A DNA stretch of 64,000 bases from Polyodon spathula (GCF_017654505.1 NC_054536.1:30083970-30147969), one strand, 5' to 3'; positions 24,280 to 37,459 are shown, counted from the stretch's first letter. Made by a program: numbers and translations. Notes: generated from the letters alone by a model not told the origin.

Positions 24280-27200
24280 TTTTTTCACTTAATGGATAAT
24301 AGCACACACACATTACAGGAACAGCAAAATTGCTCAACCTATATTGAGGCAATGTATTGCCATTTGAATTGGGTAAATGTAAATAGTAGCCTAGTCTGTT
24401 GAAAGGGTTAAGATGTGAATCTGTGTAGCGTAGCGATTCTGTAGTTGGAGTGAAAGTATAACTAGTTAGGATTCAAATCCTGCATTATCTAAATGCAGGT
24501 TAAAGTTAAGTGTGCAAAAGTATATATGTTCTATGAAAGTGTCAATCACATCGACTAAATCTTTCTCCCATTAAAAATGTGTTTGTTATACATAAATAAA
24601 ATACATTTAATTTTGCAATATAAACGCTGTGTGGGAATTGAACCCAAGAGCAGCTTCCAATACAGCTTGCAATGCAGATGCCTAGCTTTCACGTCACAGT
24701 TTGTCCTTCCATTGCACAACATTTGCAAGTAGTATAGCAGTAAAGTTAGTTTTTAACACGTAACAAGACTCACAAGATTCTGTAAATAATGATTATGTAT
24801 TTTCATGATTGTTTTGAAAGCTTTCATCTGATTTTGCAAACTATCATAATAAGCTTGATCCGTTCATTTAGTATATTGCAATGTGTTCATGTCTAGGAAG
24901 TAGTACTCAGAGAGAAGGTGTTGAATTCTCAAAATGTCTGTGTTATTTGAAAAACCACAGAGAATTCCTGTCAGGAGCTTGAATTCACGGCACCAAAATA
25001 ATAACCTTACGTTTTAGTTTTGGCACTTTCACTGCATATTCTCTCTGGTCACAGCTCACACGCTCACTCAGTCGCACCCACAGTTTCTCGTTCAAGTTCA
25101 GCGCTGGACAGTCTCTAGTCCCCAGGCTCATGCACCCCCTTATATTACCTGCCATCATTTTCCACCACTGGGAGACTCATGAACCAGTTATATCCATGAT
25201 CCTGCAACAAAGCAACTGTCTGGGTCATTACAATATATTTTTAATTTGAAAGTAAAAATATATGAAAGCATGATGATCTTTATGTACACAAATCTTCACT
25301 AATACACAATTGAACAACAACTACTGAGTATTTATTTTCATTCCATACAGTATTAAATGGCAATGTTTGGATCTGATGATAGTGAAAAATAAATAAATAA
25401 ATATGAAGACAGATAAATAAATAAATGTCTATATATTGATTTATGTATTCATTTATTTCAATATTTATTAATGTATTTATTTATGTTTTCCTTTTACCAA
25501 ATATACAGGCTATCCTTCAGCGTAGCTAATTCTCAGAAATGAAGGTTCCTTTCTGTCCAGTTGGACCACAAATAGTGTTACTCTCATTGAGAGGTATTGA
25601 GAGGAAACCATACTTCCTTGCACCAATAGGGACCATAATGAGCGCTACACTGACAGGAAACCATTTTTTTTTCAGAGAACAAGATCAGAATCTCAGAATG
25701 ATGAGATGGCTTGAAAAAAAAAATCTTCAAAAAAATCTCTAAAATGTAAAAAATAACAAAGTCCAGAGAATTCTCAGCTGGCTGACTTAATCTTTTAAAA
25801 TACTGCTTGTTTTCTCAACTACTTGTGCAGCACTGATGATGACAATGTAACACAACATGCTTGCAAACTGAAGGTTAAAGTTTCAAATCCCATGCATACC
25901 AGACCATTTTTATATTATATTAAAAAAAGATATTTTTAAGGCAAATGTTCCATTTTAAAACATAAATAAATAATGTCATATAAATGATATAGAAGTCACA
26001 ATAAGTGTATTCCCTAGTGTATTTCCATGTTGACAAACAAGTTAATTGCCATTAAACTCAGATTTCCTATAATATACATATGCATGGATAAAAGTGCCAG
26101 GGGTCTGCAAAAATCTGCAAAAAAAAAAAAAAAAAAAAAAGGAGAAAAACATTTTTACCTTACTTTGGCGATTTATTTCTCTTACTATATGACAGGTATT
26201 TACTTTTTAAATTGAAAGTAAAATGGTGCTTTTGTCTGATTTACTTTTGCTGCGCCAATAACCTGAAAGCACGTAAACTGTCCTTGCTGTATAGAGTCTG
26301 GCAGTTCTTGCTGATAACTTGGCACGCGGAACTACGTCAATATATATGTATATGGTTAATAACCTTAAATGTGTGAATCTGGCCAAAATAATGCTTGATG
26401 ATGCTATTGAAGCATTTTTGTTTATGTGTTTATTTTCTTTAAAAAAAAACAGAGTTGTGTCTTTAAATGAGAGTTGCCTTATGGGAAATGTATTCTATAT
26501 ATAAGGGCCTAGAAATGCTCAGGGTGTAGCTGAGCTCTAACCTTGAAGCTGGATGCTGGGGGAGACTCATATGGCATATTCCTTCTGTAGCCTTTTTTGC
26601 TTCGCGTTTCCTATAAATCCTGCCACTCACGAAATGAGAGAAGTGGGGGCTTATGGAGCACATAAGTAAACAGACAGTTTAAGAATACCAGTACGTCGAG
26701 CTACACACTGCTCAACAACACAAAGCAACCACTTATACATCCAATTTCAACTATGTATTGGCCTTTTCATCACAGAGCCCAATGTTTGGGTCTCAGGACT
26801 CAGCTGTGGTGACAACGCAGAAGTCTGTTGTGCCAAGTAGGACGCAAGACTCGTGTACTTATAAACGTTGTTGTTTATTAAATGTCAGAACAAACACTTC
26901 CTAACACGTCTTACCCTGTGTTCCTAGTCCACGCTGTCTTCAAAGGAACAACACTTGTCACCCCATTACGTCACCCCTGTAGCATCGAACAATCAAAATT
27001 CTAAACATAACAAAAGCCTTATATGTGTAAGGCATATTTATGTATAGTAAGTTACAGTGTTTATCACAGACAAGCCCCCAAACCCCTACCTAAAATATTC
27101 ACAACCTGGGTCCTCTAAACTATTGTTTTTACTATTGTAAAAATTTGTGTAACCTGGGTCCGCTAAGCTGTAGTTTACAAGCCGTTTCCACTAGCGGTTC

Positions 27201-27900
27201 AGCATTGGAATAATAATAAGCCGGGTTCGCTAAACCAAGGGAATTTATTATTCCTCATATTAGGCTGATATATACTTCTTTTCAATCAACATTATTACTT
27301 TGTCTCACCTTGTAAAAAAAGTTAATAATCCTTGACTATTTCAAAGCCACTGGAACATGTTTAACTAACAGCTATGGTGATATGAAGTGAGCCATATGGT
27401 GTCACTGTAGTCTGCAATGAGAGTAAAAGATTTTAAAGAGCACAGAGACTATAGATGTCAGCGGGACTTTTAATGTATGCACACAACGAGGGATCAAATG
27501 CATTTTATTTTGCGGCAAAACAACTTGTGAAAGAGTCTAAATAAATAAATAATTATTAGTATGATTTAAACCAAAGCCTGTGCCTCAGGTGACTCATAGC
27601 TGGCTACAGCCTTGGTTTTACTGAGGTAGAATTTTATAAGGATTTATCAGTGACAAAGACATTAGCTGAAAAGTTAGCCTGCCTGTTCTTAAAAAAATTG
27701 GCATCTAAAGTGATCTGCTATTGGTGTTATCTTCAGTCGACATTACTCTGTGTTGGCGACAGCTTTTGCTAAACATCTTACAGAGACATCAAGTGATTGA
27801 TGTAACCCCTTCATTGTAGCATTTCTATTCTGATTTCACTCATTTGCCTCCAGCTCCAACTGCGAACAAGAGACAGTCAGCAATTGTTTTACTTTCAAAC
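24280..27900. other. AT-rich intergenic stretch, no gene seen
   Basis: Features are small: AAAT-rich runs at 25385-25490, a 22-base A run at 26119-26140, and a segment at 26790-27000 with TTTATTAAA and GTGACAACG that could be part of a decayed LTR. CCTGGGTCC(G/T)CTAA-like motifs recur at 27105, 27147 and 27224. No open frame has a motif I recognise. Confidence 0.45.
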
Positions 27901-28179
27901 CCTGTTCATTCTTAATTAAAATTACTTTGAGCATCTTTTTCAATGTCAGTCTCCCTCATCCTGAAAGAGTGAATCAAAGCATACACAAACACAAAGAGGA
28001 TTTCAAAGAATCAGTTCCGCCGAGGATAACTGAAAAGGAAACCTGTTTTGTTGTTTTTTTTTTTCTGTCTCTCCTCGCTGTTTATCTCAGGGACTCTCGA
28101 TTTGTCACCTTTTTGCTCCTCATCTCTATACCACCCTTTTAATTTCTCCCAGCAATTATATTTTATATTGATAACACCC

Positions 28180-28740
28180 ATTAGCATATTTATGATCATT
28201 GCTTTATATTTATTGTTTACACGACCCATTAATCTTCATCTGGTTCTTGCCACTGACAGCTCAATCTATTTTGCAATCTCCCGGTAGCATTCATATCAAG
28301 GGAAGCCATTGTTTCCCCTGTAAATAAATGGTTGTTCGCCGACCGGTGGACAATAGCTCATCATCCAGTGATTGACACAAACCATGACTGCTAATCAAAA
28401 GTGGGTTCTATTACCAGCTGAGTCAAGTATGCCAGCGTATCATTGTTCTAGTGCTCTCAGGCCAAAAGCTCTCCCAGGCAGTCACCTTCCCAAAGATGAG
28501 CTGATTGTTCTTCAAGATTAGACTGAGTTACCTTATTATACACCACAGAAAACAAGGCATCACTCACTCTCTCTCTCTGCCCAACAGATGCCTATGCAAA
28601 GCATGCCCTGCGCGCTGGAGGGATTTGAATTGCTAATGCCTAATCTGCCTGCTGCAGATTTGTGATGAATATTCGCGGAGTGCCCAGCGTGTCACTTGAT
28701 GGGCTGAGTGACATGCTGCTGATTATGAAATGATTGAATA
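28180..28740. promoter_or_regulatory. Candidate conserved noncoding element
   Basis: This stretch has higher sequence complexity than its surroundings, no repeat signature and no sustained open frame. Several developmental factor-type words stand out: TGATTGACA near 28369, CTAATCAAAAG near 28391, TATGCAAAGCATG near 28592 and paired GCTAATGCCTAATC near 28633. The assignment rests only on composition and motifs, without any comparison. Confidence 0.25.
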
Positions 28741-29414
28741 TTGGACGGGGTCCAGCACTTCTTGGGGAGGGGAGGGGGAGTTTGGAAGACTACGAGCTGA
28801 TCAGGCACAGAGGTCCTGCTGTGCTGCAGGTTGGTGACAGCAAGTTCTACCAGGATTTCCTGAGGCCTCCGTCAATCACTGAGCACAAAAAAAAAAAAAA
28901 CCTGTACACAATCAATCTTTCTCTTTCACTATGGTATATATTAGCAGTGACATACACCCCCCCCCCTCCCCCCCCACCACCTTACACACCCAGACTTTTA
29001 AGATCCTCTATCCCAAAGTATTCATTATATATATCTCCATAATTATATATTGAACCTTATATTGTTTGCTTGTTTGACTCTGGCCGTTTTTCGGCCGGAA
29101 ATTTCACATCGACCGCACCTACAGTTAAATCCCCATCCCAGTAAAGCCTGTGGGAATGTGGCTGAAGCCTGAATAAGGTAATTATTTAATAGGTAATTAA
29201 AGCTCCAGCCACCCCGGGCTCAGTCAAACGGAGAGTATTAGAGAGACGGAGCAGTAAACAGAAAAGAGCGAATGCTACCTCGACCAAACAAGCGAACAAA
29301 GGTACTCGTTGTTAGAAAAGATTATTATTATTTTGTGTTATTTCAGGGGTTAAATAGCCTTCGACCACTTATTTCAAAGTTGATTCTCACAGAGGGGGAA
29401 CTCCTCTGCGTCAC

Positions 29415-29967
29415 TGTGACAAAGACGGCTGTAGTGGGGACGTCAGACCAGAAGAAACACACAGTACTGCGAGAGGAAATGATAAATAGATGCGCTGCTG
29501 CACGGTTTATTGTTATAAAATAAAACAGGACAAAAACAGGACACGGCACTCGTCGCCAAAACAAAAAAAGGGACAAACAAAAACGAACTACACAGACAAA
29601 CACACTGAGCTTCTATTTTAACTATTAACTATTCTTATTACCTTCATCTCCAATCCCGTTCTCCACTCACCAAACACACAACCCCGAGTGGGTGAAAACA
29701 TGCAGCTTTTATGCAGCTGTACTGAGACTCGATTGCTAATCAATCATTCAATTGGAGTCGCGATACAGCTGCACGTGAATTAATAAAGTGCAATTCCCCG
29801 TGCTCACATATTATTACGTTTTACTTGCACGTGAAGTGCTGTGCAATCCTTGTGCCTAAATACAAATATACATTTTAAACACAGACCCATTTATATCAAT
29901 ACCAATGAGTATACACCAACATTAACACACAACATAAAATACACACAGGGGCGGGCACTTTGCCACA
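29415..29967 (-). mobile_element. Solo LTR with 5-bp target duplication
   Basis: The 553-base segment begins TGTGACAAAG and ends GCCACA on the plus strand, so it reads TGTGGCAAAG…GTCACA on the minus strand (TG…CA ends). It is flanked on both sides by GTCAC (29410-29414 and 29968-29972), a perfect 5-bp target site duplication. On the minus strand there is a TATA-like CATAAAAG near 29710 and an AATAAA at 29506-29511, in the order expected for an LTR. A diverged copy in opposite orientation lies at 39903-40517. No internal retroviral or gypsy genes adjoin it, so it is a solo LTR. Confidence 0.85.
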
Positions 29968-29979
29968 GTCACCCATATG

Positions 29980-30530
29980 TATTTATCCTGGCCCAAAACA
30001 GATTTTGGCACAAGAACAGCAGGTAAACATGGCATAGATTGCAATTTGGCTTGGGGTTTGTCGATAAGCAGAGACGGAAGCCCTGTACATGATCCATATG
30101 TATTCTTCCCTGTCTAATGATTTATTTTCCTTTGTTATCTTGTCTGATAATCAATTTTTAAGAAATGCAACATAGTTTAACCAACTGAGTTCTGTGCTTT
30201 TCCCATTTAAGTATATTAACACAGACCTGAAAAGGAAAAAGTCATTTTAACAAACCATACTGTACAACTAAGATATTGTTTAGGGGCAGAGATTGATGTT
30301 CTGCAATGTTACAGAGCACACATGCTGGGCTTCCCTTTGAAAAGTTAAAATAAAAACCACAAGAAGGAAAACATGCTTTTTACATGGTGGAGAAGTAAAC
30401 TTGGACATACGATTTTAAAACCAAACCTTTTGATTTAGGTGATAGCTTAGCAATTAATTCACATAACATTCAACATGCTGGGGGAATTGTGATTTTATAA
30501 CTCTTCTCATCCATTCTTTTGGTTTTTGAG
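29980..30530. other. Intergenic stretch, no gene seen
   Basis: AT-rich sequence without recognised repeats or open frames. Confidence 0.5.
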
Positions 30531-30539
30531 CCAATGTCT

Positions 30540-31190
30540 CCGGCAGTGGGGCTCCCAGCTGTATTAAAATACTGTATTAATCCACTCAAAGTGCACTAGC
30601 TACCTGTAAAGTTCAGGATTACTTTCAAAATTCTCCTGCTTGCCTACAAGGCTCTTCATCACACAGGTCCAGAGTATCTCTCCAACCTGCTGAACTGCTA
30701 TGTCCCTGCACCAAGCTGAGTTTCTCTGACTCTGGCTTGCTTGTCATGCCCAAGCAAAAATGCACCACACTCGGAGAGCGCTCTTTTAGCTTCATGGCCC
30801 TGACTCTATGGAACTCTCTTCCAGCTTCATTGCGTGTAGCTCCCACAGTCACGCACTTCAAATCAACTCTCAAGACCCACTTGTTCTCTCTTGCTTTCAA
30901 TGCTCTTCAGCCTATATCTGTTATTAGCTGCTGTCTAAATTGCTGTCTCAGGGTTTTCACTCATTCTTATTTGTATGATGCTGTTTGACACACACATCCA
31001 CAATGTCTAGAATTCACAACCTAGCCTTGGATATAATGTATTATGCGTGTATATAATGTATTTGCATTGTTTTTACTGTTTGTATTTAATGTACTATGCC
31101 CTGTATTTAATGTATTATGCATTGTTCCTCACTTTCTTGTAAAGCGCTTTGTGATGGTGGTCCACTTTGAAAGGCGCTATATAAAATAAA

Positions 31191-31236
<46 letters not shown>
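30540..31236 (+). mobile_element. L2-like LINE 3' end with (ATTG)n tail
   Basis: The coding remnant in the + frames includes LVMPKQKCTTLGERSFSF, then LWNSLPASLR, FKSTLKTHLFSLAFN and a stop, typical of the last part of L2-type RT proteins. The 3' UTR ends with AAGCGCTTTGTGATGGTGG and GGCGCTATATAAA, followed by about 11 copies of ATTG (about 31191-31234), the tail type of L2 LINEs. Upstream, about 30580-30730 is also RT-derived but out of frame. Confidence 0.85.
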
Positions 31237-31237
<1 letters not shown>

Positions 31238-31239
31238 AC

Positions 31240-34200
31240 TGACATTTTCTACAGAATGAAACCGGCATTGTTTTTTTAATCCTATTATTCAAATGTATAC
31301 TTGCTCTTGTCTATACACCTGCACCTTTATCAAACCACTCTGAGATTATATATATATATCAGTTCACAAAATATGTGAATAAATTATGCTTAATTTATGA
31401 ACTGCTGACCTACATTAGTTTAGCTAATCCTTTCATGAAGTACATATAAACTTACAATGTTAAAATCTTACCCATTTATGGGCCCATTGATCATACATTT
31501 ACAGCTGTAATGTCCAATGAGGATTCACTTAGACTGGTCAACACTATGGGCCTGATTTTCTATTTTCTATTGTGATCCTCCATTTTATCTGCTGGCGAAT
31601 CACATTTCATGCATAATTTTCTGCAGTTCTAAATTGATAAGTAATGAGCATTTAAGCAGTTTTATCCGGCAAAATTGTTGTGTTAGCAAATGCTATATAA
31701 AACGCAATTGAAAATTGTACCAAACCAGTGGAGAAATGAGTCAAAGCGCAGATGCAAACATGAGGGCAAATTCTTATTTCAATTCAGTCTTACCAACTGC
31801 TCGTTTAATTAAGACAACATAAAACAAACAAACAAACAAACATGATCGTTAAACATTACGGGAGTTTGAAAGGAGGTAATGTTATAACTGCAGTGTACAG
31901 AAATGAAAATGAATGATTTTTTTTTTTTTGGATGTTCACAAAAGGTTTAAATTAGTCATTTATTCCATAACACTTTATTTTATCTCTCTACACAGTTGAA
32001 GACAGGCTTTAGTCTAATGCGTCCTGAAATACATTTTTTAATCATGTAAACCTTTTACATCTAATTTTTATTTTTTTTTTTTTTTTTTTTTTATTTTGTA
32101 ATTTTCCAAAGTAGCCTATAGTTTGACATATTTGGGGCTGCCCTTGAGAATAATGCAAATTTGTCTCGCTTTGACACAAAGGGGTGGTGAAAAGCTAACT
32201 GGTAGAAGTTTATATTATCCAGCACTTGGGTCTTTAGAAAATAGACACATATTCTTAAATCATTACGTAATTCACCAAAAGAAACCGTGAGAATAACAAA
32301 TTAACCAGACTAGTCCCGTCGTGTTTTACGCAGCTTTAGAAAATACTGAATCTATTGGAAAAACAGAGGTGTAGAAAAAAATGATTGAAATAATGCGATC
32401 GTCCAGCCGAACTCCTGGTGCAATAAGTTGTCGAATTACTTCCGGTGTAGCAACTCAAAGTCCACTACCTGGATTCTTGTATTCCTTAAATCCATCATAG
32501 TAATGCCAATCATTGTCATTTGCCAGTCGGTAGAAAATGTGCTCCAACATTGTAGTTTGTGGCCACTGGCTTGTACCTTGATTGGAAACATAATATACAG
32601 CAGTAATAGTTATATAATACAAGATGAAGATAAATTATTTATATTTACCTTTATGCTAATGACACTAATGTCTTCTCAGTTCATGAAAATTAGTACTGTG
32701 CTATAATTACATTTATTATCCAGGTCTGGCAATGGAAAGGGAAACAAGTAACGTGATGCCTCACATAATTTAAAGTACCAGTAGCCATATTGTTTACAGT
32801 TGCAGATGTACAGTAACTATAAAACTGAGTGACCAATTACCAGCAAAACAATCCCAATAGTAGTAAGTATATTAAAATATTTAAGCAATACTAAGGGATT
32901 TCTATAGAAATGTAAGAAATGACCAAAGAGAAGAATATAAAATTTCAAGCTACATTAGTCTTCGAGCTGGAATAAACCGCTGTCTAAATGAAAACAAAAC
33001 TGAGGAATCTGTCAATACATACTCACCCTGACTTAGTCAGCTCAAATAGTGTATTTTTAGCAGGTTGTAAATGCTACAGAAAACTACATAGACATGTCTG
33101 CATATTATCCACCCCTCTACAACGCAGATCTTAAATGATTGAAATCTGAGACGGCGTGTTTTTATTCCTCCCATCTGTTCTGCTGAAACAATGTCTGCAC
33201 TGAGAGGACAAGAACATTACTCAGTGCCATCTCAACTCCGCGCCCCGGTGTATCTTTGCAATGTCAATGTGCACAATATCCAAATAAAGATGCACTTACT
33301 TGTGCATGTTTCAATTAAATTAATTTACTCAGCTTAACTTAATGTGTAGTTCAACGTTATCAATGGGACTACTTTACTGGTGTAAGGATATTTAGTAAAA
33401 TTAAAAAAAAAAAAATTAAAAATTCTTTGCCCTAAACAGGATGTTTTTGTTTTTTTTCAAATCCAGTGTTTTACCTGGGTTATAAATGCAATAAGGTCCT
33501 TCAGGGTGTCCGTATACGTCGAACATACTGACTTGGAGGTTGGAGACACTCAACTTTGTTTCATGCCGCACAACTGCCCAAAGCGTCCGTATATTCGACA
33601 TATGTAATTCTGGAGTCAAATGTATTTCCATATAGATGCTTTTTATACATTTCCGAAAGGTTAATGAACAATGGCAAAATATTTGTAGATTTCCTATAAA
33701 ACCTAATCCGTATAACAAAAACAGCATATGGATAAATCACTCTATTTTTTATTTTTCTTTGCTTTCATGAACTACAAAGTGACAAGGTTGCTAGAAGGAT
33801 GGAGGAGGTTTTTGTACCTACAGCTGATAGTGCCATTAGGGAATATAAACAAACTGAAGAGTCAACAAGGTCTGTTATCTGATCGTGTAGAGTACTCAGA
33901 AGACCAAGTCTAAGGAAGAATGTAGTAAACCGTTACCAAGAAAGTAGATTTCAGTGTAAAACTGAAGTTGAGTGATGGGCTGTGGCTTGTTTGTCTGCAC
34001 CGGCTCATCTGCAGAATGACTGTAGTTACTGTCTTGGTATGATGATAATTGATTGGGAAGAATGTGGCTTCAAATCAATTTCCAATCAGCCAATCATCCA
34101 ATCTACTGTTTAAAAGAGAGTCGATCTTCAATAACAAAGGGCAGCAGGTAGGAACCAGGTACACAAATGCAAAGCTATTTTAACCTTGAAATACCCCAGT

Positions 34201-34300
34201 TACTTATTCAATTTGTGTTAATTGGATAACATGCCAACTTACTACCTCTGCCATGTTTGCCTGCTATTTTTTTCCCAAATCTATTTTGGGCTGTGATAAA
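31240..34300. other. AT-rich intergenic stretch, no gene seen
   Basis: It has T runs at 31918-31929 and 32069-32092 and an A run at 33402-33415. Scattered open frames of 61-103 codons (for example 32428-32706 and 33416-33727) have no recognised motifs. Confidence 0.45.
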
Positions 34301-34302
34301 TA

Positions 34303-35936
34303 CAGTGGCTTGCGAAAGTATTGACCCCCCTTGGCATTTTTCCTATTTTGTTGCCTTACAACCTGGAATTAAAATTGATTTTTTGGGGGTTTGTATCATT
34401 TGATTTACACAACGTGCCTACCACTTTGAAGATGCAAAATATTTTTTATTGTGAAACAAACAAGAAATAAGACAAAAAAACAGAAAACTTGAGCATGCAT
34501 AAGTATTCACCCCCCCAAAGTCAATACTTTGTAGAGCCACCTTTTGCAGCAATTACAGCTGCAAGTCTCTTGGGGTATGTATCTATAAGCTTGGCACATC
34601 TAGCCACTGGGATTTTTGCCCATTCTTCAAGGCAAAACTGCTCCAGCTCCTTCAAGTTGGATGGGTTCTGCTGGTGTACAGCAATCTTTAAGTCATACCA
34701 CAGATTCTCAATTGGATTGAGGTCTGGGCTTTGACTAGGCCATTCCAAGACATTTAAATGTTTCCCCTGAAACCACTCAAGTGTTGCTTTAGCAGTATGC
34801 TTAGGGTCATTGTCCTGCTGGAAGGTGAACCTCCGTCCCAGTGTCAAATCTCTGGAAGACTGAAACAGGTTTCCCTCTAGAATTTCCCTGTATTTAGCGC
34901 CATCCATCATTCCTTCAATTCTGACCAGTTTCCCAGTCCCTGCCGATGAAAAACATCCCCACAGCATGATGCTGCCACCACCATGCTTCACTGTGGGGAT
35001 GGTGTTCTTGGGGTGATGAGAGGTGTTGGGTTTATGCCAGACATAGCGTTTTCCTTGATGACCAAAAAGCTCAATTTTAGTCTCATCTGACCAGAGTACC
35101 TTCTTCCATATGTTTGGGGAGTCTCCCACATGCCTTTTGGCGAACACCAAACGTGTTTGCTTATTTTTTTCTTTAAGCAATGGCTTTTTTCTGGCCACTC
35201 TTCCTTAAAGCTCAGCTCTGTGGAGTGTATGGCTTAAAGTGGTCCTATGGACAGATACTCCAATCTCCGCTGTGGCGCTTTGCAGCTCCTTCAGGGTTAT
35301 CTTTGGTCTCTTTTTTGCCTCTCCGTTTAATGCCCTCCTTGTCTGGTCCGTGAGTTTTGGTGGGCGGCCCTCTCTTGCCAGGTTTATTGTGGTGCCATAT
35401 TCTTTCCATTTTTTAATAATGGCTTTAATGGTGCTCCGTGGGATGTTCAAAGTTTTGGATATTTTTTTATAACCCAACCCTGATCTGTACTTCTCCACAA
35501 CTTTGTCCCAGACCTGTTTGGAGAGCTCCTTGGTCTTCATGGTGCCCCTTGCTTAGTGGTGTTGCAGACTCTGGGGCCTTTCAGAACAGGTGTATATATA
35601 CTGAGATCATGTGACAGATCATGTGACACTTAGATTGCACACAGGTGGACTTTATTTAACTAATTATGTGACTTCTGAAGGTAATTGGTTGCACCAGATC
35701 TTATTTAGAGGCTTAATAGCAAAGGGGGTGAATACATATGCACGCGCCACTTTTCCGTTATTTATTTTTTAGAATTTTTTTAAACAAGTTCTTTTTTTCA
35801 TTTCACTTCACCAGTTTGGACTATTTTGTGTATGTCCATTACATGAAATCCAAATAAAAATCCATTTTAATTCCAGGTTGTAAGGCAACAAAATAGGAAA
35901 AATGCCAAGGGGGGTCAATACTTTCGCAAGCCACTG
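34303..35936 (-). mobile_element. Complete Tc1-like transposon, DD34E, flanked by TA
   Basis: The element is 1634 bases long and bounded by TA on both sides (34301-34302 and 35937-35938). Its terminal inverted repeats are about 77 bases (34303-34379 and 35860-35936), start CAGTGGCTTGCGAAAG, and are nearly identical. A single transposase gene lies between them on the minus strand. The near-perfect ends and intact length indicate a recent insertion. Confidence 0.95.
34521..35540 (-). pseudogene. Tc1-type transposase with one in-frame stop
   Basis: The frame starts at 35540 with MKTKELSKQVW and runs 339 codons to the stop at 34521, the full family length. It is broken only by TAA at 35205-35207. 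The N-terminal ~110 codons hold two helix-turn-helix units (YKKISKTLNIPRSTIKAII, then LKELQSATAEIGVS) around the GRPPKL AT-hook-like linker. They would bind the inverted repeats. The catalytic triad is complete: Asp in LWSDETKIELFG, Asp in FQQDNDPKHTA, and Glu in SPDLNPIENLW, with 34 residues between the second Asp and the Glu. The protein ends AAKGGSTKY. The stop lies just after the DNA-binding region, at a position where relatives usually have a Tyr codon, so one base change would explain it. Confidence 0.93.
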
Positions 35937-35940
35937 TACT

Positions 35941-37459
35941 AGGGCTGTCACTCGATTCAAAATTTTGATAATTTAATTTATGGGCATCAGTTGATTAATC
36001 AGTAGATTGATCTGTGCATATTTTTAATAAAGGTAATGATCTTATAGTGGCTGTCCTACATAGTAATACTAAAAAATTAATAGAATCTAAAAAACAAACA
36101 AACAAACAAAAAAACAATGGGAATGTTCATTTTTAAAAGCATTATTATTATTATTATTATTATTTAGATTTTAGTCAATGTAATACATTTTCACATAACA
36201 ACTGTTCTTTAAGAACTGTTAGTCACACAACACAGCTGAGCTGCGTTTCCATTGTCTCAATCTACCTTACCGCTATGTACTTGGCTTGCTGAACTTCTTC
36301 TTTTATTCTTTTTGAATCTTGTTAGAGGTACCGGAGAATATTGTGGCTATTGACAAGTGATTGTTAACAAGTTGTCACAGTCAGAAATCAGAGAAAGTAA
36401 TTCCACATAATTACATCTATTTGAGGAATTGGTGCCTTCATCATGCCCTCTGAATGCCAGTTCTTGCTTGCCAACAGAATCAATCAAGCTTTTAAGAACC
36501 TCATGATTTTTTCTTACTTGCTCGTTGTGATGTTCTGTATCCCTACACTTCTGCTCATCCAGTTGAACATCTATCCAGGTTTGTCCAAATGTTTTGAGTG
36601 TTACAGTGGCTCACAAGTGACTTTGGGAACGCTCTTGCTTTTGTTCTGACTTTGATAGACATCCTAGATTGCTGTGGCCAGTGCTGTTCCATAGCGCCTT
36701 TTCTGTACTGAACAAAAGACAGTTCCAGCAGTATTCTTTTTTTTTTTTTTTTTAATTTACAGCTACCGGTAAGCTACGGGTACCTTTAATAATTAGAATT
36801 TTCGAAGTGGCGAGTATATCCCTTCCCCTCCTGTGTCGGTTCGGGTATTTCTGGTGTATACCTCCCTTTTTTTTTAAGAAAGTTTTTCTTGAAAATTAAT
36901 TCGTAACCAAATCAACTACGATGTCTCCGTTGTCTGATGAGTTTTTTTTTTTTTTTTTTAATTTGTAAAAAGCAATTCTAAATATTACTTCAAAGTTCTC
37001 AATAGAATTCTCAACAACGGTCTCTATAATATTAGCAATATCGTGCAAAATTCAGCTATTCTTACACCGCACACCCTAGCGTATTTATTACTCGCCACTG
37101 CTCACTAATAATTGGAGAGCTGCAAAACAAGAGGCAGATGTATGACTTTCCCATTGGTTAAGCTCACAAGACCTTCAACTAAAATGGAGACTACGTTCAA
37201 CTGCGTATGTCCTGCCTCTGCTCACTCATGATTGGACACCTGCATAACAAGGTGCAGATCTTTGACTCTCCCATTGGTTAAACTTACTCAAGACCATCAA
37301 CTGTTTATGTCCCACCTCTGCTCACTTATGATTGGACTGCCGCAGAGAAAATGCAGATCTTCTATTGGTTGATTTTATTTAATATTAAATTGTATTTTTT
37401 TTTAATGTTTTTATCTGCAATCAACTCTTTAGTTCGATCTGTTAATTGGATCAGCCCTA
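35941..37459 (-). mobile_element. Decayed hAT-like element
   Basis: The left end reads AGGGCTGTC with ATTCAAAATTTTGA-type sequence following, and the right end reads GATCAGCCCTAA. AGGGCTG is therefore inverted at the two ends, as in several hAT groups with alpha-like ATCGATT motifs. On the minus strand near 36400-36470 the translation gives ELAFRGHDEGTNSSN, a motif I know from hAT/ZBED-type transposases (LxFRGHDES). Stops and frameshifts are frequent, and the dimerisation region is not legible. The three-copy tandem repeat at 37081-37376 lies inside it. Confidence 0.6.
37081..37376. repeat. ~105-120-bp tandem repeat, about three copies
   Basis: Each unit contains CTGCTCAC(T)xATGATTGGA, then GCAGAT, then CCCATTGGTTAA and (C)AAGACCxTCAACT. 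Units start near 37081, 37204 and 37306; the last is shortened. Every unit carries two ATTGG words (inverse CCAAT). Confidence 0.8.

Noticed and set aside
28734..29042. 102-codon open frame with a poly-Pro run
   Set aside because: The Pro run comes from a C homopolymer; no domain, start context or splice support.
34489..34734. Plus-strand frames over the Tc1 element
   Set aside because: Antisense of the transposase gene.
37081..37376. CRISPR-like array
   Set aside because: Units are 105-120 bases, imperfect, contiguous without unique spacers, and the genome is eukaryotic.
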